Positions 7,636 through 16,907 of a DNA stretch of 35,371 bases are shown here, in pieces. The translations under genes and the position numbers were made by a program. Origin of the DNA: Alphaproteobacteria bacterium (lineage in GTDB: Bacteria > Pseudomonadota > Alphaproteobacteria > Rhodobacterales > Rhodobacteraceae); NCBI GenBank assembly GCA_009908505.1, contig JAAAPD010000038.1, positions 1 through 35,371 on the forward strand, in the 5' to 3' direction. Within the stretch, counting starts at the first letter, position 1; each line of letters opens with the position of its first letter. Below the pieces are notes generated by a model. That model searched no databases and was not told the DNA's origin. It worked only from the letters and a program-made list of their open reading frames with translations.

Positions 7636-8390
7636 CGGCTGACCTCGTCGGCGGGCGGCTCGGGCCGCACCCGATAGGTGACGCCCTTCCACCACAGCTT
7701 CAGCGCCTGCCAGTGGATCAACGCCAAGACCCGGCGCGACCCAAGGGGCCGCCGCAGCAGCGCACGCAGGACCGTGCCCGTCGTCAACGGGGCGCGTGGC
7801 CCCGCCAGCGTGGCCACCAGACCGTTTTCGCCCTCGGTGAGGTCGATCCGGATCGCGATCCTCTCATCGCCGATCTTGAAATTGAACCGGTAGCCGCCGC
7901 CGATGTCCTGGAAGGGCGAGACATGAAATATCTTGCGCGCCGAGAGCGTATCCTCGGGCCGGATCTCGCGCTGGTCGTCATGGTGGCACAGGTAGGAATG
8001 GCGATCGCCGAAGGTGTTCGAGACCTCGGCGATCACGCAGGTCAGCGCGCCCGTTCCGTCACGGCACAGCCAGAAGCTGACCGGGTTGAAGACATGGCCC
8101 AGCATACGCGGCTGCGCCAGAAGCTCGATCTGCCCCGGCTGGTCCAGCCCATGTTCGCGCAGCACGTCCCGCACCCAGGCCGCACCGCGGCCCTGCCCCG
8201 GCGGACCTCCATGGTCGCGATCGAGCAAGGACATCACCCCACGCCCGTTGCGCGCAAACAGCGCCGGATGGGCCGCGGCTTCGTCCTCGGCATCGACCAG
8301 CACGTAATCGATGGAATAGGTGAAGGCGTTCTTCACCTCGCCCTTGCGACCATGCCAGGTTTCGCCGGATATGTGATCGACGCGGGTCAC
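7632..8390 (-). CDS. DUF1365 domain-containing protein
   Basis: A 252-residue protein with the DUF1365 pattern: MTRVDHISGETWHGRKGEVKNAF-type N-terminus split by a His-rich start, the block LAQPRMLGHVFNPVSFWLC, then VIAEVSNTFGDRHSY and KIFHVSPFQDIGGGYRFNF. Conserved His residues suggest a metal or cofactor site, but no activity has been assigned that I can state with confidence. It begins with GTG at 8390, overlapping the flavin oxidase stop, so the two are translationally coupled. DUF1365, the flavin oxidase and a cyclopropane-fatty-acid-type methyltransferase often form a trio across proteobacteria, which points to membrane-lipid modification. No such methyltransferase is present in this window. 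Confidence 0.87.
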   Translation of the reverse strand: MTRVDHISGETWHGRKGEVKNAFTYSIDYVLVDAEDEAAAHPALFARNGRGVMSLLDRDHGGPPGQGRGAAWVRDVLREHGLDQPGQIELLAQPRMLGHVFNPVSFWLCRDGTGALTCVIAEVSNTFGDRHSYLCHHDDQREIRPEDTLSARKIFHVSPFQDIGGGYRFNFKIGDERIAIRIDLTEGENGLVATLAGPRAPLTTGTVLRALLRRPLGSRRVLALIHWQALKLWWKGVTYRVRPEPPADEVSR

Positions 8391-9682
8391 TCGGCCGCCA
8401 GGCGCGCCGCGTTCTTGGCGCGGATGCCATCGACCACCTGCATGGCCGAGGCCAGCCCGTCCTCGTGGAACCCGTTCTTCATCCAGGCCCCGCAGAACCA
8501 GGTATGATTGTCCCCGTTTATGCGGGCGCAGGTCTGCTGTGCCGCCAGCGCGGTGAGGTCATAGACCGGGTGATGCAGTGTCACCTCGTCCCAGATCAGG
8601 TCTTCGCGGATCGGGCGGGTGGAATTGAGCGTGACGAAAAGTGGTTCGTCCAGCCAGCTTTGCAGCGAGTTCATCCAATAGGTCAGGTCGATCTTCTCGG
8701 TCCGCTTGTCAGGGGCCTCGGTATAGTTCCACGACGCCCAGACCGCGCGGCGCCTGGGCATGATCGACGCATCGGAATGCAGCACCACCCTGTTCGGTTG
8801 GTAGCGGAAATTGCCGACGCTGCCGCGCTCTTGCTCGGTGGGGTCGGCCAGCATACGGAAGGTCTGGTCGGAATGGCTGGCAAAGACCACCTCGTCGAAG
8901 GCCTCCCATTCCGCGCCTTCGACCTTGATCTCCACGCCCCCGCCCGTGCGGCGCACCGCATCCACGGGACAGCCCAGCCGCATCGCGACGCCGCGCTGGG
9001 CCATGGAATGCCCCAGGCGGCTGACATATTCCTGGCTGCCGCCATCGACCGTGTACCATTGATGCTGGCCGTAGACGCCCAGAAGCGCGTGGTTCTTGAA
9101 GAAGGTCATCATTGAATGGGCCGGGAAATCGAGAATCTTTTCCTTCGGCGTGGACCAGATCGCGCCCGACAACGGCAGGATGTAGTAGTCACGGAACCAG
9201 GCGCCGGCGCCCAGCTTGTCCAGCAGGCCGCCGACAGTCAGATCCGGGTCGACCGACAGGTCCAGTCCCCGCGCATTGAACCGCATCACGTCGCGGCACA
9301 TGCGCAGAAACGCTGGCCGAACGGCGTTGGACGGCTGTGCAAAAAGCGCTTGGAACGATTTCAACCCGTATTCGAACCGGCCGCCATTGACCGAGGCCCC
9401 GAAACTCATGTCGGACTTGATGACCGGCACGTCCAACTCGTCGAACAGGGCCGCAAGCCGCGGGTAATTGGCGTAGTTGAACACGATGAACCCGGTATCG
9501 ACGGGCTGATCGCCACGTGGTCCGGCCATGCGGGTGCGGGCGTGGCCGCCCAGGCGCGGCTCGGCCTCGAACAGCACCACTTGGTTGTCTCGGGCCAATT
9601 CATGGGCGGCCCCCATACCGGAGATACCGGCACCGATCACGGCAATCTTTCTGGGGCCGCTCTGGCCTTCTTCGAGGGGCAT
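8387..9682 (-). CDS. FAD-dependent amine-oxidase-like oxidoreductase (COG2907 type)
   Basis: A 431-residue flavoprotein with an N-terminal dinucleotide-binding motif GAGISG (17-22) and the flavin oxidase follow-up GGHARTR (45-51). It belongs with predicted NAD/FAD-binding proteins that accompany DUF1365 and fatty-acid methyltransferase genes, so it probably acts on phospholipid acyl chains rather than on amines. The ATG at 9682 is chosen because a GGAG lies 6 bases upstream; a GTG two codons earlier (9688) would lie inside that Shine-Dalgarno region. It is the first gene of a leftward five-gene operon divergent from rpoE-chrR, and a sigma-E-like promoter lies 33-60 bases upstream. In R. sphaeroides the equivalent divergent operon is, as I recall, part of the singlet-oxygen response. 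Confidence 0.88.
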   Translation of the reverse strand: MPLEEGQSGPRKIAVIGAGISGMGAAHELARDNQVVLFEAEPRLGGHARTRMAGPRGDQPVDTGFIVFNYANYPRLAALFDELDVPVIKSDMSFGASVNGGRFEYGLKSFQALFAQPSNAVRPAFLRMCRDVMRFNARGLDLSVDPDLTVGGLLDKLGAGAWFRDYYILPLSGAIWSTPKEKILDFPAHSMMTFFKNHALLGVYGQHQWYTVDGGSQEYVSRLGHSMAQRGVAMRLGCPVDAVRRTGGGVEIKVEGAEWEAFDEVVFASHSDQTFRMLADPTEQERGSVGNFRYQPNRVVLHSDASIMPRRRAVWASWNYTEAPDKRTEKIDLTYWMNSLQSWLDEPLFVTLNSTRPIREDLIWDEVTLHHPVYDLTALAAQQTCARINGDNHTWFCGAWMKNGFHEDGLASAMQVVDGIRAKNAARLAAE

Positions 9683-9714
9683 TATCACTCCGTCCTGTTT
9701 TTGTTGGTGTTTCT

Positions 9715-9742
9715 GTTACGCGGCGCCACCCCACACGGATGA
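9715..9742 (-). promoter_or_regulatory. Sigma-E-like promoter driving the flavin oxidase operon
   Basis: On the minus strand TCATCC (9742-9737) is followed after exactly 17 bases by GTAACAG (from 9719). This matches the layout of the rpoE promoter found on the opposite strand 20 bases away, with one mismatch to TGATCC in the -35 element. Spacing to the ATG at 9682 leaves a leader of about 25 bases with a good Shine-Dalgarno. Recognition by RpoE is inferred. Confidence 0.5.
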
Positions 9743-9763
9743 AAATGCGGCAGAATTTCTTTT

Positions 9764-9793
9764 TGATCCATAGTCGCCGGACCTCCGTAATCT
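9764..9793 (+). promoter_or_regulatory. Autoregulatory sigma-E promoter of rpoE-chrR
   Basis: TGATCC (9764-9769), a 17-base spacer, then GTAATCT (9787-9793). The Rhodobacter RpoE consensus, as I recall it, has TGATC in the -35 region and a TAA-containing -10 element about 18-19 bases later, which this fits. Transcription would begin near 9799, so an ATG at 9798-9800 cannot have a normal ribosome-binding leader. Confidence 0.65.
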
Positions 9794-9899
9794 GTTTATG
9801 TTGACCGAGACCATCCCCTTTGCGAATGCGGATGCAGACCGGCGCGAGGCATTATATGCTGGCGCCAGCGCAAAGTATTCGAGCGGGGCACGGATCAAG

Positions 9900-10451
9900 G
9901 TGGCACAGTCAGGACCGAAAGACCGCATGGCATGGGTCACCCATGTCGAGGCGATACGGGACCGAAAGGACCAGGCAGCCTTTGCCGAGCTTTTCGGACA
10001 TTTCGCCCCCCGCGTGAAAGCGTTCCTGATGAAATCGGGGGCAAGCCCGGATCTTGCCGAGGAATGCACACAGGAGGTCATGGCCACGCTCTGGCGCAAG
10101 GCGCACATGTTTGATCCGGCGAAAGCCAGCGTATCCACGTGGATCTTTACCGTGGCGCGTAATCGCAAGATCGACATCCTGCGAAAGGAACGCAGGCCCG
10201 AGCCGGAAGACCTACCATGGGGTCCCGAAGCGGAGCCCGAGCAGGAAGATGTCTTGGCGCTCCAGCAGGAGTCGAAGAAGTTGGGCAAGGCCATCGCGGA
10301 CCTGCCCGAGAAACAGAAGGATCTGATCCTCAAGGCCTATTACGGCGAGCTGTCGCACAGCGAAATCGCCGAGCAGACTGGGCTGCCACTGGGGACGATC
10401 AAATCGAGGATACGGTTGGCGCTGGACCGCCTGCGCCGGCAAATGAAGTAG
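9900..10451 (+). CDS. rpoE: RNA polymerase ECF sigma factor RpoE, ChrR-partnered (ECF11-like)
   Basis: An ECF sigma factor of about 183 residues. Region 2 is seen in AELFGHFAPRVKAFLMKSG, ECTQEVMATLWRKAH and ASVSTWIFTVARNRKIDILR. Region 4 is seen in DLPEKQKDLILKAYYGELSHSEIAEQTG and LPLGTIKSRIRLALDRLR. The sequence is strikingly like Rhodobacter sphaeroides RpoE, including the linker RRPEPEDLPWGPE. It should direct transcription of singlet-oxygen response genes when released from ChrR. The frame opens at 9798, but that ATG coincides with the predicted transcription start. GTG at 9900 gives the usual family length, and ATG at 9927 (MAWVTHVEAIRD) is the next choice. It is followed after 9 bases by chrR and is probably self-activated. 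Confidence 0.93.
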   Translation: MAQSGPKDRMAWVTHVEAIRDRKDQAAFAELFGHFAPRVKAFLMKSGASPDLAEECTQEVMATLWRKAHMFDPAKASVSTWIFTVARNRKIDILRKERRPEPEDLPWGPEAEPEQEDVLALQQESKKLGKAIADLPEKQKDLILKAYYGELSHSEIAEQTGLPLGTIKSRIRLALDRLRRQMK

Positions 10452-10460
10452 GTTTTAAAA

Positions 10461-11120
10461 ATGCCGCAAGAAATCAAACACCACCTGACCGACGCCCTTC
10501 TTATGGGCTATTCCGCTGGCACCCTGCCCGAGGCGTTCAACATCGTCGTCGCATCGCATGTGTCACTGTGTGACGAGTGCCGCGCACGACTGGCCGAATT
10601 CGACACCGTGGGCGGGGAGATCGTCGCCATGGGAGAAACCGCCGAGATGGGGGCCGACAGCCTCGCCCAGACGCTGGCCGCCATTGCCGAAGGGCCCGCC
10701 GAAGACGACCAGCAAGTCGCGCCCGCCACCGATGGCCCATCCGTCCTGCCATGCCCGATCCGCGACTACGTGGGCGGCGATGTCGAGGCCGTGAGATGGC
10801 GCAAGATCGGCGGCGGCGTGCGCCAGGCGATCCTGTCCACCTCGAAGAATGCCACGGCGAGGCTGCTTTACATCCCGGCCGGATGCGCGGTGCCCGATCA
10901 CGGCCACGCCGGCACGGAACTGACCCTTGTTCTGCAAGGCGCGTTCCGTGACGAAACCGACCGTTTCGGCGCCGGTGACATAGAGGTCGCGAACGAGGAT
11001 CTGGACCATCAGCCCGTGGCTGAGGACGGCGAGGATTGCATATGCCTGGCCGCGACGGATGCGCCGCTCAAGTTCAGCTCGATGATCCCGAAGCTGGCGC
11101 AGCCTTTCCTGCGTATCTGA
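10461..11120 (+). CDS. chrR: Anti-sigma factor ChrR, zinc-binding with C-terminal cupin
   Basis: A 219-residue anti-sigma factor. The N-terminal zinc anti-sigma domain has His7/His8 and the HxxxCxxC cluster His33, Cys37, Cys40. The C-terminal cupin keeps the metal ligands His147, His149, Glu153 and His183 in the run VPDHGHAGTELTLVLQGAFR. In the R. sphaeroides homologue the first domain holds RpoE inactive and the cupin is needed for response to singlet oxygen; all ligands for both zinc sites appear conserved here. It starts 9 bases after rpoE with no obvious Shine-Dalgarno, so it may depend on coupling, which would help keep the pair in balance. Its stop lies 2 bases from the convergent rmuC stop. 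Confidence 0.95.
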   Translation: MPQEIKHHLTDALLMGYSAGTLPEAFNIVVASHVSLCDECRARLAEFDTVGGEIVAMGETAEMGADSLAQTLAAIAEGPAEDDQQVAPATDGPSVLPCPIRDYVGGDVEAVRWRKIGGGVRQAILSTSKNATARLLYIPAGCAVPDHGHAGTELTLVLQGAFRDETDRFGAGDIEVANEDLDHQPVAEDGEDCICLAATDAPLKFSSMIPKLAQPFLRI

Positions 11121-11122
11121 AC

Positions 11123-12298
11123 CTATCCTTTCGGCGGGGCGAGCGGCACAACAGGGCCGTCCCCCGCCTCTGGTGCCAGTTCCTCGAAATCGAAATTGTC
11201 CAAGCGGCGCGCGCGCTTGCCCGCCTTGTCGGCGCTGATCTTGATCTCCTCGACATCCTTCGAGGCCTGCTGGAAATGCCGGTCAAGGTTGCCGACGCGC
11301 GTGCCCAGCCGGTCCACATCGGCATAGAGCATCCCCAGTTCCTTTCGGATCGCGCCAGCCTGTTCTTGCATCCGCGCGTCCTTGAGGATCGCGCGCATGG
11401 TGTTCAGGGTGGCCATGCAGGTGGTGGGAGACACGATCCAGACCTGCGCCGCGAACCCGTCGCGCACCACGTCCGGGAAATTCGCGTGCAGTTCGGCATA
11501 GACCGCTTCCGAGGGCAGGAACATCAAGGCGCCATCGGCGGTTTCTCCGTCAATGATGTAGCGGTCCGAAATGTCCTTGATGTGCTTCTTCACCGCCGTG
11601 CGCAGGGCCTTGGCCGCCTCATTCGCCTCCCAGTCGGTGCTGGCGCGTCGCAGGGACTCGTAGGCTTCCAGCGGGAACTTGCTGTCGATCGCGATGGGTC
11701 CGGGCGGGTTCGGCAGGTGGATCAGGCAATCGGCCCGCCGTCCGTTCGAAAGCGTCGCCTGAAGGTCATAGCTGTCCGAGGGCAGCGCCTTGCCCACGAT
11801 GTCGGTCAGCTGGATTTCCCCGAAAGCGCCGCGCGTCTGCTTGTTCGACAGGATGTCCTGCAAGGACAGCACGTCACCGGACAGCTTGGTGATGTTTTCC
11901 TGCGCCTTGTCGATGGTCTGCAGGCGCTGCTGCAATTCGCCCAGGGATTGCGCCGTGTTTCGGGCCGAAGTGGACAGGTTCTGATTCATCGCCTCGGTCA
12001 CGGCGGCCAGGCGCTGTTCCATCAGGTGCAGGGTCTTTTGCTGTTGCATCGCCTGCGCCTCGGACACGGAATTCAGCCCGCCGAAAAGCTGCTGCTGTCC
12101 GTCGGACAGCGATTGCACACGCTGGGTCACCCCGCCCATCTGCGTGGCAAGATCGGCCGCGGTGCGGGCCGCCTGGCCAGTGCGCCGCACAGCCGCGATC
12201 AGCAACCAAAGCACCAGCAGCACGATGACAGCCCCCGCGATGGCCAGCATCACCGCCGGATCGTTCAAGGCATAGCTGTTTTCGCCGATCTGGATCAT
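11123..12298 (-). CDS. rmuC: DNA recombination protein RmuC
   Basis: A 391-residue RmuC-family protein, a predicted nuclease-like factor that limits inversions at short repeats. An N-terminal transmembrane helix (about 16-36) is followed by a long coiled-coil segment rich in Gln, Leu and Thr (about 40-130), then the RmuC domain with [35 protein letters not shown] and [16 protein letters not shown]. The ATG at 12298 overlaps the mutL stop by 4 bases (ATGA), which decides the start over a longer in-frame extension inside mutL. Linkage to mutL suggests co-expression with mismatch repair. It ends 2 bases from the chrR stop with no clear terminator between. Confidence 0.92.
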   Translation of the reverse strand: MIQIGENSYALNDPAVMLAIAGAVIVLLVLWLLIAAVRRTGQAARTAADLATQMGGVTQRVQSLSDGQQQLFGGLNSVSEAQAMQQQKTLHLMEQRLAAVTEAMNQNLSTSARNTAQSLGELQQRLQTIDKAQENITKLSGDVLSLQDILSNKQTRGAFGEIQLTDIVGKALPSDSYDLQATLSNGRRADCLIHLPNPPGPIAIDSKFPLEAYESLRRASTDWEANEAAKALRTAVKKHIKDISDRYIIDGETADGALMFLPSEAVYAELHANFPDVVRDGFAAQVWIVSPTTCMATLNTMRAILKDARMQEQAGAIRKELGMLYADVDRLGTRVGNLDRHFQQASKDVEEIKISADKAGKRARRLDNFDFEELAPEAGDGPVVPLAPPKG

Positions 12299-14130
12299 GA
12301 GCGTCCGAAGAGCCTCTCGATATCGGCCAGCTTCAGCTCCACGTAGGTGGGCCGGCCGTGGTTGCATTGGCCAGACAGCGGCGTCGCCTCCATTTCGCGC
12401 AACAGCGCGTTCATCTCCTCGGCCTGCATCCGGCGACCGGACCGGATCGAGCCATGGCACGCCACGCGCGACAGGATTGCCTCGACCCTGGATTGCACCA
12501 GGTCGCTGCTGCCCTGGTCGGCCAGTTCATCGAGAATGTCCTCAAGCATGGCCTTGCAGTTCACCTCGCCCAGAAGCGCGGGGGTTTCGCGCACGGCCAC
12601 GGCGCCGCCGCCGAAGGGCTCCAACGTCAGGCCGAACCGGGCGAAGGTCTCGGCATGGTCCAGAAGCATCCGGGCGTCGCCTTCGCACATCTCGACGATT
12701 TCGGGGATCAGCAGGGCCTGCGCGGCCACGCCGTTTTCCGCCATCTGACGTTTCAGCCTTTCGTAGACCAACCGTTCATGGGCGGCGTGCTGGTCGACGA
12801 TGACCATCCCGGTGCCGGTCTGGGCGATGATGTAGTTTTCATGCACCTGCGCCCGGGCCGCGCCAAGGGGGCGGTCTTGCGGCTCCGGGCGGGTCTCGTC
12901 TTCAACGACCGGTTCGACCCGTGCGGAATAGTCCTGCGCCATGTCGGCGAAACCGGGGCTTTGGGCCGTGTAACCGGCCGTGCGCGCGGCCGGGGACAGG
13001 CGATCCATCTGGTAGATGCGCGGCTCGGCGGGTTCGGGGCGGAACGCGCCCAGGGTCGCCCCCGCCACCGTCGACGAGGATCGGTGCCCGGCCTCGGCCA
13101 GCGCGTGGCGCAGGCCGGACACGATCAGCCCGCGCACCGTGCCCGGGTCGCGAAACCGCACCTCGGACTTGGCCGGGTGCACGTTCACGTCCACGCGGGT
13201 CGGGTCCAACTCGATGAACAGGCAGGCCGCCGGGTGCCGGTCGCGGCTGAGCGTGTCCATATAGGCCCCCCGCAGCGCCCCGATCAGCAGCTTGTCGCGC
13301 ACCGGGCGCCCATTGACGAACAGGAACTGCTGCACCGCCGAGCCGCGAGAATAGGTCGGCAGGGCGGCATAGCCGGTCAGTTGCACCTCCTCGCGTTCCG
13401 CGTCTATCGGGATGGCGTTCTCGGTGAATTCCTTGCCCAGAACGCTACGCAACCGCCCGGCCAGCGCATCGAACAGGTCACCCGTCTGGGCATCGGCGCG
13501 GAAGGTCACGCGATCCTTGCCGGCCGAGACATCGCGCAGGATGAAGGTGACATAGGGTTCGGCCATGGCCAGCCGTTTGACCACGTCGCCGATCGCCTGC
13601 ATCTCGGCCCGGTCGGTACGCAGGAATTTCAGACGCGCGGGCGTGGCGAAAAACAGGTCGCGCAGCTCGACCACCGTGCCGCTGGTCAGGGCTGCGGGAC
13701 GGACCTGCTGGGCGCCGCCGCCGGACACCGACACTTCGGCCCCGGCATGGCCGTCCGCGCGGCTGCGTATCGTAAGACGCCCAACCGCCGCCAGCGAAGG
13801 CAGCGCCTCGCCCCGGAAACCGAAGGAATGGATGTTCAACAGGTCCGACCCGTCGATCTTGGACGTGGCGTGGCGGGCCAGGGCCAGCGGCAGTTCGGTT
13901 TCCGACATCCCGCAGCCGTCATCGGTGACGCGGATCAGCGTCTTGCCGCCATAGGCGATCTCGACCTCGATCCGGCTGGCCTGTGCGTCCAACGCGTTCT
14001 CGATCAGTTCCTTGACTGCAGAGGCGGGCCGTTCCACGACCTCGCCGGCCGCGATCCGGTTGATCGCGGCCTCGTCCAACTGGCGGATCACCGGATGATC
14101 ATCGCTTATCTTGCGGTCAAAGGCAGCCAT
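12295..14130 (-). CDS. mutL: DNA mismatch repair protein MutL, endonuclease type
   Basis: A 611-residue MutL. The GHKL ATPase motifs are intact: ELIENALDA (41-49, catalytic Glu44 and Mg-binding Asn45), DDGCGM (70-75) and GFRGEAL (104-110). The C-terminal dimerisation/endonuclease domain has the metal motif [12 protein letters not shown] (446-457), ACHGSI (557-562) and QCNHGRP (588-594), so this is a nicking MutL as found in bacteria that lack MutH. A Pro- and Glu-rich linker spans about 350-430. The protein works with MutS to direct strand-specific repair. It overlaps rmuC by 4 bases and lies 64 bases downstream of the M16 peptidase pair, so it may have its own promoter in that gap. Confidence 0.96.
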   Translation of the reverse strand: MAAFDRKISDDHPVIRQLDEAAINRIAAGEVVERPASAVKELIENALDAQASRIEVEIAYGGKTLIRVTDDGCGMSETELPLALARHATSKIDGSDLLNIHSFGFRGEALPSLAAVGRLTIRSRADGHAGAEVSVSGGGAQQVRPAALTSGTVVELRDLFFATPARLKFLRTDRAEMQAIGDVVKRLAMAEPYVTFILRDVSAGKDRVTFRADAQTGDLFDALAGRLRSVLGKEFTENAIPIDAEREEVQLTGYAALPTYSRGSAVQQFLFVNGRPVRDKLLIGALRGAYMDTLSRDRHPAACLFIELDPTRVDVNVHPAKSEVRFRDPGTVRGLIVSGLRHALAEAGHRSSSTVAGATLGAFRPEPAEPRIYQMDRLSPAARTAGYTAQSPGFADMAQDYSARVEPVVEDETRPEPQDRPLGAARAQVHENYIIAQTGTGMVIVDQHAAHERLVYERLKRQMAENGVAAQALLIPEIVEMCEGDARMLLDHAETFARFGLTLEPFGGGAVAVRETPALLGEVNCKAMLEDILDELADQGSSDLVQSRVEAILSRVACHGSIRSGRRMQAEEMNALLREMEATPLSGQCNHGRPTYVELKLADIERLFGRS

Positions 14131-14194
14131 ACCGCTAGGGATAGCATGAGCCGCGGCGATTCTGACAGGGGCAAAAAGGCCCCGTCCAACCGGA

Positions 14195-15493
14195 CTATTC
14201 CAACCCTTGCGGCTGGCCCACCACCACGAAATGCAGCCCGTCGGGGTCGAGCAATTCGCCCGCCACGCGGTTGATCTCGTCCAGAGTCACCGCCTCGACA
14301 TAGGCATTGCGGTTCTCCACGTAGTCCGGTGCCAGCCCGGTGGCCTGCATTCCGGCAAGGATACCCGCGATCGCCGCATTGCCGTCGAAACGCAGAGGAT
14401 AGGCGCCGGTCAGGTAAGTCTTTGCGGCATTCAGTTCCCCGGCGTTGACGCCGTCTTGGGCCATGCGCGCCCATTCATCCCGGATCACGGCGATAGCCTC
14501 GGCGATCCGTTGGTTTGCCGATGCCACATTGCCGAGATAGAGCGCCGCGTGGTCCTTGGGCACAAGGGTGGAATAGACGCCATAGGTCAGGCCGCGTTTT
14601 TCGCGCACCTCTTCCATCAGGCGGCTTTGCAAGCCGCCGCCCAGGATTTCATTCAGGATATAGGCCGCGAAGAAATCCTCGTCGTCGCGCGCCAGCCCCT
14701 CATGGCCGAACAGCGCAACCGATTGCGGGGTTTCGAAATCGATCACTGTGGTGCCGCCATCCAGCCCGAATTCGACCGCCTCCGGCAAGACCGGGCCCTC
14801 TTGGGGAAGGGCGCCAAGCAGGTCATCGAGCAGGGTACCAAGTTCTTGCGCGCTGATATCGCCGGCCGCGCCGACATGGACACGCGACCGCACCAGCGCG
14901 TTGCGATGGGCGGTGATCATGTCCGCGCGGGTCAGGGCCGACACGCTTTCGGCCGTGCCGTTGATATCCGACCCGTAGGGATGATCGCCAAAGGCTGCCG
15001 CGTCGAAGGCCGCCCCCGCGATCGCATTGGGGTCGGTGGCATCGCTGCGAATGATCGACTGCACCTGCGCGCGCACTCGATCCAGCGCATCCTGGTCGAA
15101 ACGCGGCTCGGTCAGGGCCTTGCGCAGCAGGTCCACCGCCTGATCCCGGTTTTCAGTCAGGAAACGGGCGGTGATGACCACGCTGTCATCATAGGCGTCG
15201 AACCCATAGCTGGCGGCCAGGCCCTCCCGCGCGGTCTGGAAGGCACGCGCATCCATGTCGCCGGCGCCTTCTTCCAGAAGGCCCACCATCAGGTTGGTGG
15301 CGCCCCGCTTGCCGGGCTCGTCCAGCGACGCGCCCCCGTCTATGATGATCTCCAGCGCGACGAAGGGAATCGACGGCTCTTGGACCAGCCAGGCGTCGAT
15401 GCCGCCGGGCGATGTCACTTCCTGTATCTCGATCTCGGCGCGCACCGCGAAAGGGGCGATCAACAGGGCCAGGGCCAGGATCAGGCGGGTCAT
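14195..15493 (-). CDS. M16 family peptidase homologue, non-catalytic partner
   Basis: A 432-residue insulinase-type (M16) protein with a signal peptide ([19 protein letters not shown]). Where the active partner has HxxEH this one reads [15 protein letters not shown], so the zinc ligands are absent. It keeps the C-terminal Arg/Tyr region [12 protein letters not shown] typical of the non-catalytic subunit of M16B heterodimers. The ATG at 15493 overlaps the stop of the catalytic partner by 4 bases, implying equimolar synthesis and a periplasmic complex. A longer in-frame start at 15523 would spoil the signal peptide. The substrate is unknown; such pairs usually degrade peptides. Confidence 0.9.
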   Translation of the reverse strand: MTRLILALALLIAPFAVRAEIEIQEVTSPGGIDAWLVQEPSIPFVALEIIIDGGASLDEPGKRGATNLMVGLLEEGAGDMDARAFQTAREGLAASYGFDAYDDSVVITARFLTENRDQAVDLLRKALTEPRFDQDALDRVRAQVQSIIRSDATDPNAIAGAAFDAAAFGDHPYGSDINGTAESVSALTRADMITAHRNALVRSRVHVGAAGDISAQELGTLLDDLLGALPQEGPVLPEAVEFGLDGGTTVIDFETPQSVALFGHEGLARDDEDFFAAYILNEILGGGLQSRLMEEVREKRGLTYGVYSTLVPKDHAALYLGNVASANQRIAEAIAVIRDEWARMAQDGVNAGELNAAKTYLTGAYPLRFDGNAAIAGILAGMQATGLAPDYVENRNAYVEAVTLDEINRVAGELLDPDGLHFVVVGQPQGLE

Positions 15494-16821
15494 TGCAGCA
15501 CCTCCCGGCTGGGCACGACCCATCCGGTGACGGATCGGTCGGGGTCCAGCACCTCGCGGGCGGCGGCAAGAATGTCCTCTTCGGTGACCGCTTGCAGGAT
15601 GCCGGGCCAGGCTTGCACATCCTCGACCGTCAGGCCCTGGGTCAGCGCCGCGCCATAGCGCCGCGCCAGACCCTGCACGTTGTCGCGGGCATAGACTTCA
15701 CCGGCCCGTAACTGGGTGCGCAACCGCTCCAACTGGTCCGGGTCGATCCCCTCGGCCAGGAAATCCGCGATGGCGACATCCATCGCCGCCTCGGCCTCTT
15801 GCAGGGTCACCCCCTCGGCCGGCACCACGGTCAGGCCGAAGGTCGTGTCGTCCAGCGACCGGCCGCCATAATAGGCCGAGGTATAGACCGCCAGCTGGCT
15901 GTCGAATTGCAGCGCCACCCCCAGGGCCGAGGTAAAGGGCGACCCGCCCAGAAGCTCGGCCAGGTAGGTCAGCGCCGCGGCCTTTTCCTGCGCGCCACTG
16001 TCGCGCTCGGGGGCGATGTAGCTGCGCGTCAGGTAGGGTTGCGAGACGCGCGGATCCTCGAAGACCATGCGGCGTTCGGCGGTCTGGGGCGGCTCTTGCG
16101 AGCGGACACGTTCGGGCAGGTCGGGTTCGGCCGGGATCGGTCCGAAATGGTCGCGGGCCAACGCGATGACCTCGTCGGGCTGCACGTCCCCGGCCACGAC
16201 CAGGACGGCATTGTTGGGCGAATAGTACAGGTCATAGAAGGCCAGCGCGTCGTCCATGTCCAGCGTCTCCATCTCGTGTTTCCAGCCGATGATGGGAACC
16301 CCGTAGCGGTGGTTGAGGTATTGCGCCGCGCGCATCTGTTCGCGGGCCAGGGCGTTGGGGGAATTCTCGACCCTCTGGTTGCGTTCCTCGAGGATCACGC
16401 CACGTTCGGTAACGATGTCCTCTTCGGTCAGGCGCAGATTGTTCATCCGGTCCGCCTCCATCCGCATCATAAGCGGCAGACGGTCGGCGGCGACGCGCTG
16501 GAAATACCCGGTGTAATCGTAGCTTGTGAAGGCGTTGTCGCTGCCCCCATTGGCGGCCACAATGTCGCTGAACTCACCCGATTCCAGCGTATCGGTGGCC
16601 TTGAACAGCAGGTGTTCGAGGAAATGCGCCACCCCCGAGGACCCCACGGGTTCATCCGCCGACCCGGCGCGATACCACAGCATGTGGACGACGACAGGCG
16701 CGCGGTGATCCTCGATCACCACCACCTCCAGCCCGTTGTCGAGCGTGGCAGTCGTGACCTCCTCGGCGTGCAGGGCCGATGCCAGTCCAAGGGCCAGAAC
16801 CAGAGCTGCCAATCGCCGCAT
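15490..16821 (-). CDS. M16 family zinc metallopeptidase, catalytic subunit
   Basis: A 443-residue secreted M16B peptidase. A signal peptide (MRRLAALVLALGLASALHA) is followed by the inverted zinc motif HFLEH (66-70), with the third ligand Glu in VTERGVILEER (Glu145/146) at the expected distance of about 75 residues. It should cleave small unfolded peptides in the periplasm with the non-catalytic partner encoded by the overlapping next gene. The ATG at 16821 is chosen because GGAGGG precedes it by a few bases; an in-frame ATG at 16848 gives a poorer signal sequence. It follows the DUF3035 lipoprotein gene by 86 bases on the same strand. Confidence 0.93.
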   Translation of the reverse strand: MRRLAALVLALGLASALHAEEVTTATLDNGLEVVVIEDHRAPVVVHMLWYRAGSADEPVGSSGVAHFLEHLLFKATDTLESGEFSDIVAANGGSDNAFTSYDYTGYFQRVAADRLPLMMRMEADRMNNLRLTEEDIVTERGVILEERNQRVENSPNALAREQMRAAQYLNHRYGVPIIGWKHEMETLDMDDALAFYDLYYSPNNAVLVVAGDVQPDEVIALARDHFGPIPAEPDLPERVRSQEPPQTAERRMVFEDPRVSQPYLTRSYIAPERDSGAQEKAAALTYLAELLGGSPFTSALGVALQFDSQLAVYTSAYYGGRSLDDTTFGLTVVPAEGVTLQEAEAAMDVAIADFLAEGIDPDQLERLRTQLRAGEVYARDNVQGLARRYGAALTQGLTVEDVQAWPGILQAVTEEDILAAAREVLDPDRSVTGWVVPSREVLQ

Positions 16822-16907
16822 GTTCCCTCCGAAGGTTGTTGTCGTCACGAAAAAGCTACGCCGAGCGACGCCCGGTTCAAGGGGACATACGCGGTTGTGA
16901 GGTGCCC

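Noticed and set aside
14164..14186. Hairpin between the M16 genes and mutL as a terminator
   Set aside because: The T run is in the loop on the minus strand rather than after the stem, so it does not fit a rho-independent terminator.
12358..14274. A 638-residue open frame on the plus strand opposite mutL
   Set aside because: It is fully antisense to a motif-complete mutL; long antisense frames are common in GC-rich DNA and the translation has no recognisable domain.
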